A DNA stretch of 64,000 nucleotides from Diaporthe sp. PMI_573 (GCA_021399435.1 JAJTUP010000023.1:124001-188000); one strand, 5' to 3'. Counted from the first letter of the stretch, positions 9,666 to 20,873 are shown. Made by a program: numbers and translations. The notes: a model not told the origin generated them from the sequence alone.

Positions 9666-12515
9666 TCAGAAGAAAGCCATATCCTCCTCCCTCCACCCCA
9701 TTTTCGTGAACTGCTCCCGCACAACCTCCTCCAGCGCCGGCGGCCCACAGAACAACAACATCTCGTCCCGCGCCTCGCTCGGTGGGCCAGCCTCCCTCTC
9801 GAACAGCTCCGCACCCATATACCCCTTCCCGCCGGCCCAGCCGTCGCCGGGGTTGGAAAGCGTGTGCACGATCCTGCACTTGTCCTCCCCGGCCCCGGCC
9901 GCGAGCTCGTCCATCTCGGCCCGGCACAGGATGTCCACCTCGGTCCTGTTCCCGTCCAGCACGACGCAGCGGGGCATCTCGTCCAGGGGGTGGTCCCTCA
10001 TCACGGCCCGCAGCACGGCGAAGACGGGGGTGATGCCGCTGCCGCCGCAGACCATGACGAACCTCTTTATCTGTCTTACTTTCCCCGACACGGAAAACTG
10101 GCCCCGGCCGAGGTACTCGTACCGGCCCACGGGGCCCTTGAACTCGACCCAGTGGCCCATCGGGATCGAGTCGAGCGCCGTCGTCATGAGCCCGCCGGGG
10201 ATGTTCCCGTTGGCGCGGTAGATCTTGACCAGGACGTCCAGCTTGCCCTTTTCGGACCAGGGGACTGAGAATGGCGTGTACGCGCGGATGATGGCCTCGC
10301 GGCTCACGGGGTCCCGCAGCCTCATCATCAGGTGCTGGCCCGTGGGGAGGCCCACGGCCTGGTCCGGGTGCTCCAGCGTGAAGGTGAAGATCTTGGTGTC
10401 CGGGCTGACGGGCGTCTTGCTGGACAGCAGGGCCTTGGTCCACTTCTTGGACTGGAGGAAGACGGGCCGGGGTTCTTGTGATGCTGTGGACCCTGGTGCT
10501 GCGGGCAGGCCGCCTTCTGCGAGGATCTTCTTGGAGGTTTCGGAGAGGGTGCCGACGTGGTAGGATGGCATCATTGCCTTTGCGTTTTCGCTGTCTGTTT
10601 TTTTGGTTGGTTTGTTAGCGTTTGGTGGTTGGGGATATGCTGGGATAGAAGAGAAGAGATCTCGAGACTTACGGATGGCCATGAACTCCTCAAGAACGTC
10701 CTGCCCTGCCGCACCGATGATAGAAGCTGCGCCTCCAGGATGGCCTTCGAGGAATTTTGTCCCGTCATACACCTCGCCGTTCAGCACGAACCATGGCTCC
10801 TCCTCGCCTTCGTGCTCCTTCAGCTCTTCCAAGCTGATCTCCCTCTTGACGTCCTTGTTAACCATGACGATCTCCTTGACAGGCTCCACCACCTTCACAG
10901 TCTTCTCCTCGCCCGGCGCCTTCTCGCCCCAGTACCCATTAGTAAGATCCCCGCCCTCCTTCTTGACCCGGTCCATCCACCCGTCCCTGTTCAGGATCGG
11001 TATCGTGGGGTGCTCGAACCGCAAGCCGCCGCCCTCCTCCTCCCGGTGCACCACGACCCTGAACCACGGGTTGTTCATCATCCCCAGCACGCTCCAGTAC
11101 AGGTCCCGCGGCTGCACCATCATGGACTCGTCCATGGCGCGCACCATGACGTCCCCCGTGTCTGCGCCGGCGGGTATGAGGTCCGCGACGGCTATGTCCA
11201 GCGACCAGAAGCACCAGCAGAAGCACGTCTCGCGCCACCCGACGTCCAGCCGCCCGCCGAACAGCGTCTCCCCCTCGGGCGCGAGCCGGTACTCGTCCTC
11301 CGGGTAGACCACGTCAGCGAGGCGCCACGTCCTGCCCTTGTCGAGGGTGAGCTCCACCCGAGTGACCCTCCTCCCGCCGCCCGCGTACGCGTACCCCTGG
11401 AACTTAAACGTCTGTTTTTCGTTGCTTGTGTCGACGGCAAGCCGCTCGTCGTGCGCCGGCCTCGCCACGGCGCTGTTGGTGTTGAGGTCGTAGATGGCGT
11501 ACCGTTCGTCCTTCCATACCTCAGGCAGGTCGGCGCTCTCCTCCGGGCTGACCGTCGTGGGGAGAACCCTGTTGTCGTAGATGTGGTACCAGTTGTCGCT
11601 GGGGGCCTCTGTGACGATGATCTTCTTCAGCCACTTGACGCTCCGCCCGCCGATCTGGCCCGGGATCACGATCCGGAGCGGTTTCCCGTGGTCAGGGGTC
11701 ATCACCTCGCCGTTCATGGCGTGCGCGACCATGATCCCGCGGTTCGGGTCCGACGCCCAGTTCAGCTTGATGCTCGTCCCGTAGTACCCGTTGGGCAGCT
11801 TGTCGGCGCCCTCGAAGCAGACATACCGGGCCCTCCTGGACCCTCGGACGATCGGCCTCGCCCGGGCCAGGAGAACGTCCAGGGGCACGCCCGTCCACAG
11901 CGCCGTCGACAAGCCCGCGGCACCCCATGAGAACCCCTTTGTCTTTCGCACAACATTCTGCTCCTTGCGGCGGTTCCCCGCGCACACGAGCGTGATGGGG
12001 TACGTGACCTGCTCAAAGTCGGCGAGGAGGTCCCGCAGTGTCAGGGTCAGCGGGTTCTCCACCAGGCCCTCGACGGTAAAACTCCAGTCCAGCACGTCCT
12101 CGTCTTGGACCTGGGGCACGGCGCCGTGGTTCCGGACGTAGTGCAGGTCCTTTGTCGTGAGGAACCCTTCGTTCCACAGGTCCGTCAGGGGCGGCTCCAC
12201 GTTGAAGGGGTGCACACCCGTGAGCCGCAGGAGGCGTGGGTCCCGCGGGACATGCTTGTCTGGTGTTTTTAGGTCCTCTGCGAGCACGCGCTGGCTGGGT
12301 CTGGGTTCGGGAGGGAGGGGGTAGGAGCGGAGGTGGTGGTTTGTGGTGATGAGTGCGGATTCTCCTATCTGGAAGTCCGTCACGCTCTCTGTCCGGGAGC
12401 CGGGGTCCTTATCGGTGGCGGGCGGACTAGGAGGGAGGCCGAATTTTTCTGTGATATGTTGATGTGGTTCTGGCATGCTTGATGTGATATCGGTAGAGGC
12501 AGTTATGGCCGCCAT
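9666..12515 (-). CDS. niaD: Nitrate reductase [NADPH]
   Basis: This enzyme reduces nitrate to nitrite with NADPH in the cytosol, the first step of nitrate assimilation (niaD in Aspergillus, nit-3 in Neurospora). Exons are 12515-10673 and 10594-9666, giving 923 residues. The 78-bp intron is a multiple of three and has no stop, so the frame looks unbroken. Removing it restores AIHSENAKAMMP at the cytochrome b5 end. Domain order: molybdopterin domain with the Mo-ligand Cys178 in TLVCAGNRR, Mo dimerisation domain, cytochrome b5 with HPGG (His592), FAD domain with RAYTPFS, and NAD(P)H domain with GGSGITP and CGPP, ending in FF. No nitrite reductase or nitrate transporter lies beside it. Confidence 0.97.
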   Translation of the reverse strand: MAAITASTDITSSMPEPHQHITEKFGLPPSPPATDKDPGSRTESVTDFQIGESALITTNHHLRSYPLPPEPRPSQRVLAEDLKTPDKHVPRDPRLLRLTGVHPFNVEPPLTDLWNEGFLTTKDLHYVRNHGAVPQVQDEDVLDWSFTVEGLVENPLTLTLRDLLADFEQVTYPITLVCAGNRRKEQNVVRKTKGFSWGAAGLSTALWTGVPLDVLLARARPIVRGSRRARYVCFEGADKLPNGYYGTSIKLNWASDPNRGIMVAHAMNGEVMTPDHGKPLRIVIPGQIGGRSVKWLKKIIVTEAPSDNWYHIYDNRVLPTTVSPEESADLPEVWKDERYAIYDLNTNSAVARPAHDERLAVDTSNEKQTFKFQGYAYAGGGRRVTRVELTLDKGRTWRLADVVYPEDEYRLAPEGETLFGGRLDVGWRETCFCWCFWSLDIAVADLIPAGADTGDVMVRAMDESMMVQPRDLYWSVLGMMNNPWFRVVVHREEEGGGLRFEHPTIPILNRDGWMDRVKKEGGDLTNGYWGEKAPGEEKTVKVVEPVKEIVMVNKDVKREISLEELKEHEGEEEPWFVLNGEVYDGTKFLEGHPGGAASIIGAAGQDVLEEFMAIRKSRDLFSSIPAYPQPPNANKPTKKTDSENAKAMMPSYHVGTLSETSKKILAEGGLPAAPGSTASQEPRPVFLQSKKWTKALLSSKTPVSPDTKIFTFTLEHPDQAVGLPTGQHLMMRLRDPVSREAIIRAYTPFSVPWSEKGKLDVLVKIYRANGNIPGGLMTTALDSIPMGHWVEFKGPVGRYEYLGRGQFSVSGKVRQIKRFVMVCGGSGITPVFAVLRAVMRDHPLDEMPRCVVLDGNRTEVDILCRAEMDELAAGAGEDKCRIVHTLSNPGDGWAGGKGYMGAELFEREAGPPSEARDEMLLFCGPPALEEVVREQFTKMGWREEDMAFF

Positions 12516-13151
12516 TGTGGGAGGTGTACAGGGCTGGCCTGTGGGATGTGAGACATGTATATGCTGTGCAAGCTACCGAATCTGATAGGTTGGACAAAGT
12601 ATGGACAGGCAAAAGCAAGGAGAAATTGCTCATCAAGAATATTGTGAAAGGCGGGAATGAGAATGAGAATTCCACTGTCAGGCCATGAATCAGTCGAGGC
12701 AGCAGCAGTTTGATTCCAGCAGGATTAGCAGAGACGAGCAACAGTGCCAACCATGGGGTTTGGTAAAATAGACCAAAACTGGGGAGAATTCGGGCGCGTG
12801 CCTATAGACACATGCCTAGAGGTCATCAAAAATGGGCAGACCCATTGGGTGCACGACAGGAGACTGGCCATCCGCCCGTACTGACGAAGTGTTGCACCAC
12901 CGCGGCCTCCTTGGGTATTCCCTTGCTCGCATCTTTGCAAAGCCGGCTTTGGACCGAGAGTGAGAGAGGCAGAGTGGGTGAGATGGATAGGGGTGCCCCC
13001 AAGTCCGAGCTGCTTAGGAAACAGAATTGCCCAACGGCGTGGTCGTCGCCTGGTGCTTTGGTGCTGACGTCGAGATCTCCTTGTGCGGCGCGAGGAGATG
13101 CACCCGTCAATCATCCCACTCCCGCCTCATCATCACCTTGTGGGCCATGCT

Positions 13152-13159
13152 TCCGCGGA
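13152..13159. promoter_or_regulatory. TCCGCGGA octamer, candidate NIT4/NirA site
   Basis: The sequence is a perfect 8-bp palindrome, TCCGCGGA, about 640 bp upstream of the niaD start. This is the symmetrical octamer described for the Neurospora nitrate-specific activator NIT4. Its position upstream of a nitrate reductase makes pathway-specific control likely, but binding is inferred. Confidence 0.6.
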
Positions 13160-13271
13160 CTTACACTCTTCAGCCCTACTTATTATCTGGGGCGCCCTGC
13201 TATCCATCCCAGCAAATTACTCACTCACACGGCCTGGGCGCGAGAAGCCCGTCTCCCTAATCTCTGGCTTG

Positions 13272-13340
13272 TTATCAGCAGTGGGCGGGTTCCCGCAGCG
13301 ATAGGGGACAAACGTGTGGCCAAATCAGGTGGCCTGATAA
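13272..13340. promoter_or_regulatory. GATA cluster, candidate AreA/NIT2 sites
   Basis: TTATCA lies at 13272-13277 (TGATAA on the other strand), GATA at 13300-13303 and TGATAA at 13335-13340, with a further TTATCT near 13183. Fungal global nitrogen activators (AreA, NIT2) bind closely spaced GATA elements. The cluster starts about 110 bp from the TCCGCGGA octamer, an arrangement expected for nitrate assimilation genes. Confidence 0.5.
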
Positions 13341-13967
13341 GGGGCTCCATGAGGATTGGCGGAGATGCTCGGATCGCCCGTCGACGGACGGGAGGCTAAG
13401 GAACCAAGGTCAAACCGCGGAAAAAGCGTCGCCAGCAGGGATCAGCTAAGAGCCTCAAGACCCAGCAAGCCCACTCCAGACGTCCAGCGTCCCGGCTTGC
13501 TCTCGTCTCGTTCCTGCTTGTGGGTGGGGGTCCAGGACATGGATATACTTGGGTACAGTGTCTGGAAATGTTCGTGCGCGAGGTGTGGAAACGGACCAAC
13601 GGTGTGTAAGGTATTAATGAGCCCGTCTTCCCGACCACTGCCGAGACCGAGACATCACTTAACTTTTAGCCAGGATTCCCACAATAAACCACAACGTGCG
13701 TGGCGTATCGTATGGTATTTCAGTACCTGTAATATCGGCCAAGTGTCAACCAAGCCTCGGTCACGAGACCTGTTCCACACGTGGCTACAGTTCTAGGTCT
13801 ATGGACAGCGTAGCTCTATACCCCTTCCAGCACCCCGCCCCAGAAACTTTTAATTCCCGTCTCATTCCCCCAATCCTCAGCCCCCATACTCCAAATCCTA
13901 CAAGAATCACCCTTTTTTTTTTTCGCAACCAGCTAGCCAAGCCAATAATCTCCTCACTGGAATCTCC

Positions 13968-15667
13968 TTACTGGGGGAGAACCGCCCGTCCAGCAGCACG
14001 AGCCGCGGCGAGGGCCCCAGAGAGGCCGAACTGGGACGCGATCCCCTTGACACGGTGGGTGGCGTTCAGGTTCTTGACCACGACCATCTGGAAGCAGGTG
14101 GCGCTGCCCTGGCGGGAGGCGATGGTGGACCAGGCCAGGAAGAGCTCCCAGATGCGGAACCAGCGCTGGCCGTACTTGGCCTTGATGGTCTCGCCGTTGC
14201 CGAGCCAGTTGCGGTACCACCTCCAGAGGGTGCCCGAGTAGTGGACGCCGACGGTGTCGATGCTACGGATGCGGGTTAGCATCACTCAATCTTCGTTGCT
14301 GTGGGGTCCTGGCTTTTCTGAAGGAACTTACCTCTTGATCTCCCATCCTGCGGCCTCGAGGCAACCAACGTAGTTGGACAGAGGGGTGGAGGCGTCGGCG
14401 CCGGGGAAGATGTACTTGTTCAGGAACAGGCCCCAGATGAAGTCCTCGTACTGCCAGGCCTTGCGCAGGCCCGAGAGCTGGACGTACATGGCGCCGTCGT
14501 CCTCGAGCATGTCGTAGCACTGGCGGAAGAAGGTGGTGAGCCTGCGGATGCCGACGTGCTCGCCCATCTCGAGCTGGGAGATCTTGTTGAACTTGCGCTG
14601 CGGGATGTCGCGGTAGTCCATGCACAGCAGCTGGCTCTGGCTCTCGGGGATGCCGGCGCGGCGGAGCGCGTCGTTGCCCCAGGCGGCCTGGTTGCGCGCC
14701 AGGGTCGCGCCCGTGACGTGAGCACCGTAGTTGAGGGATGCGAAGCGGGCGAGCGTGCCCCAGCCGCAGCCGATGTCCAGCATCGACTCGCCGGCCTTGA
14801 GCCCGAGCTTCTCGCAGACGATGGCCATCTTGTTGTCCTGCATCTCCTCGAGCGTCTCCTCGCGGGTGATGTCCCCGTGGATGCCGCTCGTGTAGACCAT
14901 GCGCGGGCCGAGGAACCAGGCGTAGTGGTCGTTGCCGCGGTCGTAGTTGGGGCGGACCTGCTCCTCGTCCTGGTCGCGCGAGTGGAAGAGCACGTCCTTG
15001 AAGAAGGTGAAGATGATGAAGTGGAACAGGGGCCAGGTGAAGGCGAAGTTGGCCCAGTCATGACGGTACTCCATGACCTCGAGGCAGTCGCCGTTGAACT
15101 CGACGTCGCCGTCAAAGTACATCTCGTAGAAGGTCTTCATGGGGATCTTGTTGCGGCCGCTCCATCGCTGGCGGTCCTCCTCCTTCTTGAAGGTGATGTA
15201 GTGCTCGACGGGACGGCCGGGCAGCTTGACCTTGTCATTGATGCGAGGCGAGTAGGTCGAGGCGACAGTCCAGATAGCAATCAGGATGGGGAAGAGCAGG
15301 ACAAGGAAGAAGAAGATGAAGGTCTTCAGGCCGCCGCCAAAGAAGCGGGTGATAAAGATCGGGATGCCCACCAGCAGCCCGATGAGGATGTAGTTCGACC
15401 AGGACTCATTGCCAGGGCCTTCAGCCGGCAGGGGAGCATTGGCGATGGCAGGGACCTTTAGGGCAGTGTCAGCTTGGGTGAGATGGAAGTCGATTGATGT
15501 CAATCGACGCTTTGGAGAGAGCTCAATTGAAGCTCGGTGGTGCTTACATTGGTGACCTCGACGCCACAGTCTACGCCGGTGCCGAACTTCAACGGCGCAG
15601 GCGCGGGAGTCTTGATGAAGGTGATGTCACCCTCGAGCTCCTCGCCCGGAGCTTTCTGTGAAGACAT
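13968..15667 (-). CDS. Sphingolipid C9-methyltransferase
   Basis: This enzyme methylates C9 of the sphingoid base in fungal glucosylceramide, using S-adenosylmethionine at the ER membrane. It belongs to the cyclopropane-fatty-acid synthase fold. Exons are 15667-15548, 15455-14332 and 14262-13968, giving 512 residues, typical for the family. The first exon supplies MSSQKAPGEE. Two membrane segments lie at about 61-104. The SAM-binding motif MLDIGCGWGT is at about 265-274, and the region RGNDHYAWFLG precedes it. Splice phases agree. The first 3' splice site (CTAAAG) was chosen to keep frame and is the least certain. Bacterial CFA synthases are the alternative, but the two N-terminal helices point to the fungal sphingolipid enzyme. 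Confidence 0.92.
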
Positions 15668-17411
15668 TGTTGCTTGGTGGCGTGGATGGAGGACGATGAT
15701 GCAGGAACACCTCGCGGCTCTCGAGCTGGTGAGCTTAAATGTGAGGGCGACAAGGCGGTGTGAGCTGTCCTTGCGACGTTTTCACAGACAGCGCGGCAGA
15801 GTGGACACGGTCGCAGTGCGAGGGGACCAGACTATGCCGGCACGATATACGGGGCCCACAATAATGTTGCTGCGAGGCCGGTTCGGGCGCGAATTTTGCG
15901 GATTGTGTGGCATTCAGGTGAATTCACACACGCGCGGCAGCAAATTGGTCGGTCCATCCACGCTTGCCACGGCTGCCACGCTGCCCGGTCGGCTGGGTGA
16001 AGGCTGGGACACGCCGCCGTTGCAGGGTTCAGACATGGAACCCTCTCCCACATCACGCGTTGTGGCGGGCTTGGCCCCTCATTTTGATCCAGGGACAGGG
16101 AATATGGGTTTGTGGCATTCCCTGAAAAGTCCCAAGAGCTTTTTCACAGTATTGTTTTGCACCATCTCAATCCATGGCCTAAAAGTACTTGATATGTGGG
16201 CAGGCATTCATAGGTATTGCCATTGAACGAAGGTCATCCAAACCTCAAGATTCTCTGACCTCAGGCCAACTAGTAGGCCGTGCACTGGTATGCCACCTGG
16301 ACCCCTGCACATGTACCAAATACGTCTATCGAATGCCAAACATCCAGACATTATAAAATGCCCCGACTCCGTCGGGGTGGAGTCGAAAACTTACTAGTCA
16401 ATTTCACACTACACTCACTAGTTATCCTACATATTGTTCTTCACAGGAGTGAACAAACCGTCTCCCAGAAAAATGACCGAATAAGATGTTCTATACCAAG
16501 ATTACATACCTGACTTTCAACGGCAAACACACTGCTGGTTTGTACTGCTCATACCATACTCTTTGATTTAGATACCTTTCATGGATCAAATATTCGTCTT
16601 CTATGAAGAATATTCAAGACAACGTCTGCTCTATGCCTGATTATTCCGCCTGCAAGGGGACAACGACTTTCACGGTGTGACTGAAGTCTCGGACATTCTA
16701 GATTGTCACTCAGGATGTCTTGTTGCATTTAACCATAGCCCAAGGCCATACTGCTCGACCGTCTAATTGGACTTTCTCAGGCTTATATTCGTGTCTATAG
16801 GCCGACCGCATAACATGCCTCACCTATATCGCAAATCACGATGTGACAACCCCTACCACCTGGATAGCCTGACCTCTACGTCTGAGGCCAGTTGCCTTCC
16901 TCCTAGCCATCCAGAATAGCTAGGACCCCTTACATTGTGGCCCACTTCCAATACCCCCGGGCCGTCCACATGAAGGAGCATGCGGCTTTCCCGAAGCCTG
17001 GAAGACCGTGCATCGCCATCTTGATCCGGTTGATAGCAGCGGCCGAGCTTGCTCCCTGTTGCGCAAAGCTCGAGTGGCACGGCACGAGCCTTGGGCCAAG
17101 GATTCAATTGTGGCGTCAGCAAGGTCATCCACCCACCCGGGCCCTACTGGGTTTTGTACGGTTGCGGCGCATCAGCAACGCGACCTTACTTTGGGTCATG
17201 AAATCCTCCGCTGGTGACACAAAGAAGAGGGGTGTTAGCCACTTGTGTAGCTTCCTGTCAATTGGTGGGGCCGGAGACTGGGACGACCTCACCGTCAGGT
17301 ACTGGATCTACATGCATTGTCATCTTGTCCTTGTCGAATTGACGTCCTCACAACACTTGCACCAGATGGCGAAGAAGCGTGCATATTATTCCGCCTCCAT
17401 GCCCTGACCCC
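15668..17411. other. Intergenic region
   Basis: No gene is supported. The left end is the promoter of the methyltransferase. A short perfect hairpin lies at 16361-16377, overlapping an alternative hairpin with the following bases. The open frames at 15.5-16.2 and 16.9-17.4 kb lack domain features. Confidence 0.45.
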
Positions 17412-17735
17412 TCAATGCCAATCCCGGCCGTGGACATGATATTGCGCCGGTGGTAAGGGCGTCACGGTGCCCGACCTAAAAGGAGGTAGGCTGTAGCTAC
17501 GGACGAGGGGGTCCTGGAACGTCTGGCCGTACCAGTGTCGGTGCGAATTTGTATTGGCCTCTGTTTCGCCTCTTGTTAGAGCTAGCTCGCTCCTGTTCTG
17601 CGTTTTCGATGTGAAATAGGGGTGGGGAAGCATACCACTGACAAGCCTCTTGTGATGGACTTGGAGGACGGAGACGAGAGCAAGGACCGAGGCAACAATT
17701 CCAAACACAATCGAGCAGATGATCTCTGGTGTCAT
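17412..17735 (-). CDS. Possible small single-helix membrane protein
   Basis: The ATG at 17735 opens a frame starting MTPEII, followed by a clear hydrophobic helix (CSIVFGIVASVLALVSVL) and a basic HHKR end. The rest is polar and ends at 17412. A GTATGC..AG intron may interrupt the frame near 17630-17565. I recognise no family function. Short fungal proteins of this layout are common and usually unnamed. The helix and ATG context support it, but it could be chance. Confidence 0.35.
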   Translation of the reverse strand: MTPEIICSIVFGIVASVLALVSVLQVHHKRLVSGMLPHPYFTSKTQNRSELALTRGETEANTNSHRHWYGQTFQDPLVRSYSLPPFRSGTVTPLPPAQYHVHGRDWH

Positions 17736-19577
17736 ATTGACTGTATCAAAGAGATTATTCAACAAGCAGAAATTAAATGAGTTCGTCAGTAGAGTAGTGC
17801 CTTGAAACTAAACAGAATCCATCGGACGTGTATCCGCTCTGGTCATCTCGCAGGGAATCCATTGAAGCTTTATACCAGAACTGCTGCAGAGAGTACCAAA
17901 TTCGTGGCATTTGGTGTGGCGCAAAAGGACTTGTCGACGCTGGAACTCATTCTTTACATGCATCGGGGCTGCGTGGTCGGCAAAGGTATGTAGGCTGAGA
18001 ATATGGACAGTAGGCTCAGCCACTCCCGGCCACGAACAGGTACATCCCACCACGGACAACCTGCAGTCTGTCATGGGCAGGCCCCGCCCCAGCCTACCAC
18101 GAGCGGGTGCAGCACACCATGAAAGGCCCCAGTTTGTCGCAAGCAAGAAGCGCAGAGAGTCGGAGGATCTCTGGGTGGCTCGCCAAGGTTGCTGCTTACC
18201 CCCCGCGTTGGTTCCCAGCTGCGGTGGGTAGCAATCCCGCATCGATAGGTAGGTCTTGGACGAATCAAGAGGCCGACGCTCTCAAAACGGCGAAACTGAC
18301 CACAATTTTCGTGTCCGACTAAAGCCGACGACGGCGGGCGTACGATGATGTCCAATGCAGCCGGCCTGCGGCGCGGCACCCAGAGCTGGGGCCACCCCCT
18401 GCTCTCGTATGCGCATCAGTCTCCAGACTGGGAGTCATAAATAAACCTTGAGCACAGAAACAGGAAAACGCGGATCGCTTTGGCGCTCTACTGGCACTGC
18501 TTCTATGTGCCAATATCTTTTGCGTGCGTGACGGCTCGGTACCTCGCAAGTGATCGACGGGGAATGGTGGAACGCAGCATCCAAAACCACGCGCTAGTCT
18601 CAACTAGGACGTATCCTTTACGGCGTAAATGAATCTGCCCGTCTGGGTGTAGAATACTCACTCCTGCAGCCTCGTGATTGACCGCAGTAGGGACGCGGAT
18701 GCAAGTGAACGGAATTACCAGCGCTGGACCGAGCCAAGTCCCAAGCTTGGACTACCAGCAATCTTGGCCGTAAAAGGGTTTGACTGCGCATCCACATCTG
18801 ATATGAAGACAGCGAGAAGCCAGGTGGAGCCGTGTGATGGAAGCTTTCGTGGCGGTACGGCTTATGGCAGAAGTGATCGGCCAGCTGGTAGACACCCCGG
18901 ACCACGAGGTCGGGTGGTGTAGTGATTCCGCCGCCCTGAACTCCCAGCAAGCCACTCACTCCGGGACTCGAGCACCTGCAGCTGCTTTGAGTCCCGCTCA
19001 TGCCGGAGGAGGCGGGTGAAAGACCGTCCGTCGTCGATTGGGCCCTCCGCATGCTGTCTTCGCCACGGTTTGTCCTTGGCAGACCTCTCGGTTGTCTTTG
19101 GTTTTGGTGCCGCGACGGGGTTCCCGTCCGCGGGCATGCTGAGGAGGTGCCGTGTCATTTCGTAGGCCTTCGTATGAAGGCAAGTCCCTCAGGCTGCACA
19201 ACAGTCCGAGGAACAAACACCATAATTCATTCTCGAATGGTAGCGCGACGAAGGACTTGAGATTCAAGGAGATCAAGGTGCAAAGACGGGCAATGAGAAC
19301 AATGGTGGAGGCTCTCCATTCACATGCTTATGATCGGAGAACGCAAGCATTGTACAACGATTTTCGCTGGCAGACAAGATAGAACTCCACGGCATACTTA
19401 CAGCGTCTCCTCTCGCTATTTCGTCCCTCTCATGCCGGCCCGGATATGCAGTGCTCTCTATATATGCTCTTCTCAGAATCGCTGGGTGGATGGGGTATCT
19501 CAAGCTGTAATTTCCTCAGGTGCGTTGACAGTGTCCTCGTGGAGGCGGTCATAGAAATAGAGACACCCAGTAAAAGC
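17736..19577. other. Intergenic region
   Basis: About 1.8 kb with no supported gene. Many short frames overlap on both strands with no splice pattern. It holds the 3' flank of the TatD gene at the right end. Confidence 0.4.
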
Positions 19578-20873
19578 TCAAGTCGTCGACCCGAATATGA
19601 ACTCGTAGTAGTTATTCCTGATCCTCTCCACGCCCTCCCTCAGCCCCCACCCTTTGACCTCGCAGACTTTGCGGTACATCTCCTCGAGCATGTCGTCCAT
19701 CTCCTGGCCGGCGGTGTGCAAGTCACTCTCGATCAGGATCCTGTCGTCCGGGCAGGCACGGACGACCTCGTCGGCGAGGTGTTTTTTCCTGTCGCGCTCA
19801 TGCCCGCCGGTGGAGTAGTTGACGCAAAGGCTGAAGGAGAAAAATATCTTGGCCGGGCAGCTGCGGTCGCTCGTGTACTGCTTCATGGTATCGACGGCGC
19901 CGCTGAAGGAGTGCAGACAGATACGGGGTGGATATGGTTTGGGGCTGTACTGCTTCTTTGTCTTGACCTTGGTGACGGAGCTGGTTTCGTTCTCATCTTC
20001 GTCCTCGTCTTCCGAGGACGAGGAGAAATCCTCGTTGACGCCCTTTGCGATCCTTCTCCTCTCCCTGGCCGTCACAACTGCTTTCTCATGGCCTTTCCAC
20101 GTGGATTTTATTGCGTTGTACAGCACGCCGTGTGCCTGTACGCCATGGACACTAACAGCACGGCCAGTCTTGCCAGCGAGGTTTAATTGAGCCTTCATGA
20201 TCCGTACCTGGTGGTCCATGTTCACCCGGTAGGGTGAGAGGCGCTCTCCGTTGCGTCGCCCTTCTGTCATACTGGCTTCTGGGTCGGACACGAAAACTCC
20301 ATGGCTGGGGAGGCGAAAGGCTTTGTCAATACCAACCTCACCGACAAGTGCGAGAGGGTGTGCTTCTAGGTATGTCCGTGTTTGCGATAGCAATCCCGAC
20401 AGTGGCTGAGGCGTGGGGAGTTGGTCTATGAAGCCCTCATCATCTTTACTCTTGGGTGAAGGGGTGAGGACTGCGTCGTAGTGCCGCAGTTTCTCACTGG
20501 CCACATCGGGTGATGCCGGGTCATAGGTGGCCTGGTCTCCGGGTAGAGTGTCGTCGTATAGTTGATGAGAGAACCAGGGGTGCCAGCCAAAGGCTGGTAT
20601 AATCTTGTCAGGGATGTCGGTGAGATCCTGCGCGGGGGAGGCGGAACTAGAGGCGATAGCATGACGACTTGTGAGGCCGTGCTCTTCAGCTACCTGTGCG
20701 ACCAGGTGCTGGTCCTGGGATCTCGTGGCCATCACGGTCAATACCCGGGCTCGCATGGAGCTTGATATGGCTGGAATGGAGTCCATGGTGTCCGTGGGAT
20801 GGCAGTGGGCGTCGAAAATGCCAAGCTCCCAGGGGAACGGTTCCGTCTCGCTCTCAGCCAGTGTGTCGCCCAT
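19578..20873 (-). CDS. TatD-family metal-dependent hydrolase (Scn1-like)
   Basis: TatD proteins are TIM-barrel metallohydrolases, many acting as DNases. Fungal members include fission yeast Scn1, reported as an interactor of the APC subunit Cut9. One exon encodes 431 residues. The metal-binding start FDAHCHPTD is at 20-28, with His23 and His25. GEVGIDK, SVHGVQ, CLHSFSG and IESDLHT supply the later Glu, His and Asp ligands. An acidic stretch of Ser, Asp and Glu lies in the middle, before the LHSFSG motif. I chose the ATG at 20873 because the upstream extension of the frame looks like 5' leader. The cellular role in this fungus is inferred. Confidence 0.88.
   Translation of the reverse strand: MGDTLAESETEPFPWELGIFDAHCHPTDTMDSIPAISSSMRARVLTVMATRSQDQHLVAQVAEEHGLTSRHAIASSSASPAQDLTDIPDKIIPAFGWHPWFSHQLYDDTLPGDQATYDPASPDVASEKLRHYDAVLTPSPKSKDDEGFIDQLPTPQPLSGLLSQTRTYLEAHPLALVGEVGIDKAFRLPSHGVFVSDPEASMTEGRRNGERLSPYRVNMDHQVRIMKAQLNLAGKTGRAVSVHGVQAHGVLYNAIKSTWKGHEKAVVTARERRRIAKGVNEDFSSSSEDEDEDENETSSVTKVKTKKQYSPKPYPPRICLHSFSGAVDTMKQYTSDRSCPAKIFFSFSLCVNYSTGGHERDRKKHLADEVVRACPDDRILIESDLHTAGQEMDDMLEEMYRKVCEVKGWGLREGVERIRNNYYEFIFGSTT

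Larger units (their letters stand above)
12516..13967. promoter_or_regulatory. niaD upstream region
   Basis: This 1.45-kb stretch separates niaD from the 3' end of the methyltransferase gene. Both genes are on the minus strand, so the promoter serves niaD alone. It holds a TCCGCGGA octamer and several GATA sites, given separately. The open frames here show no domain or codon pattern I trust. Confidence 0.6.

Noticed and set aside
10557..11930. 457-codon plus-strand frame opposite nitrate reductase
   Set aside because: Low-complexity shadow frame rich in His, Pro, Arg and Val; the opposite strand encodes an unmistakable nitrate reductase.
15537..16226. 229-codon plus-strand frame
   Set aside because: Its start overlaps the first exon and promoter of the methyltransferase on the other strand; the remainder has no protein-like features.
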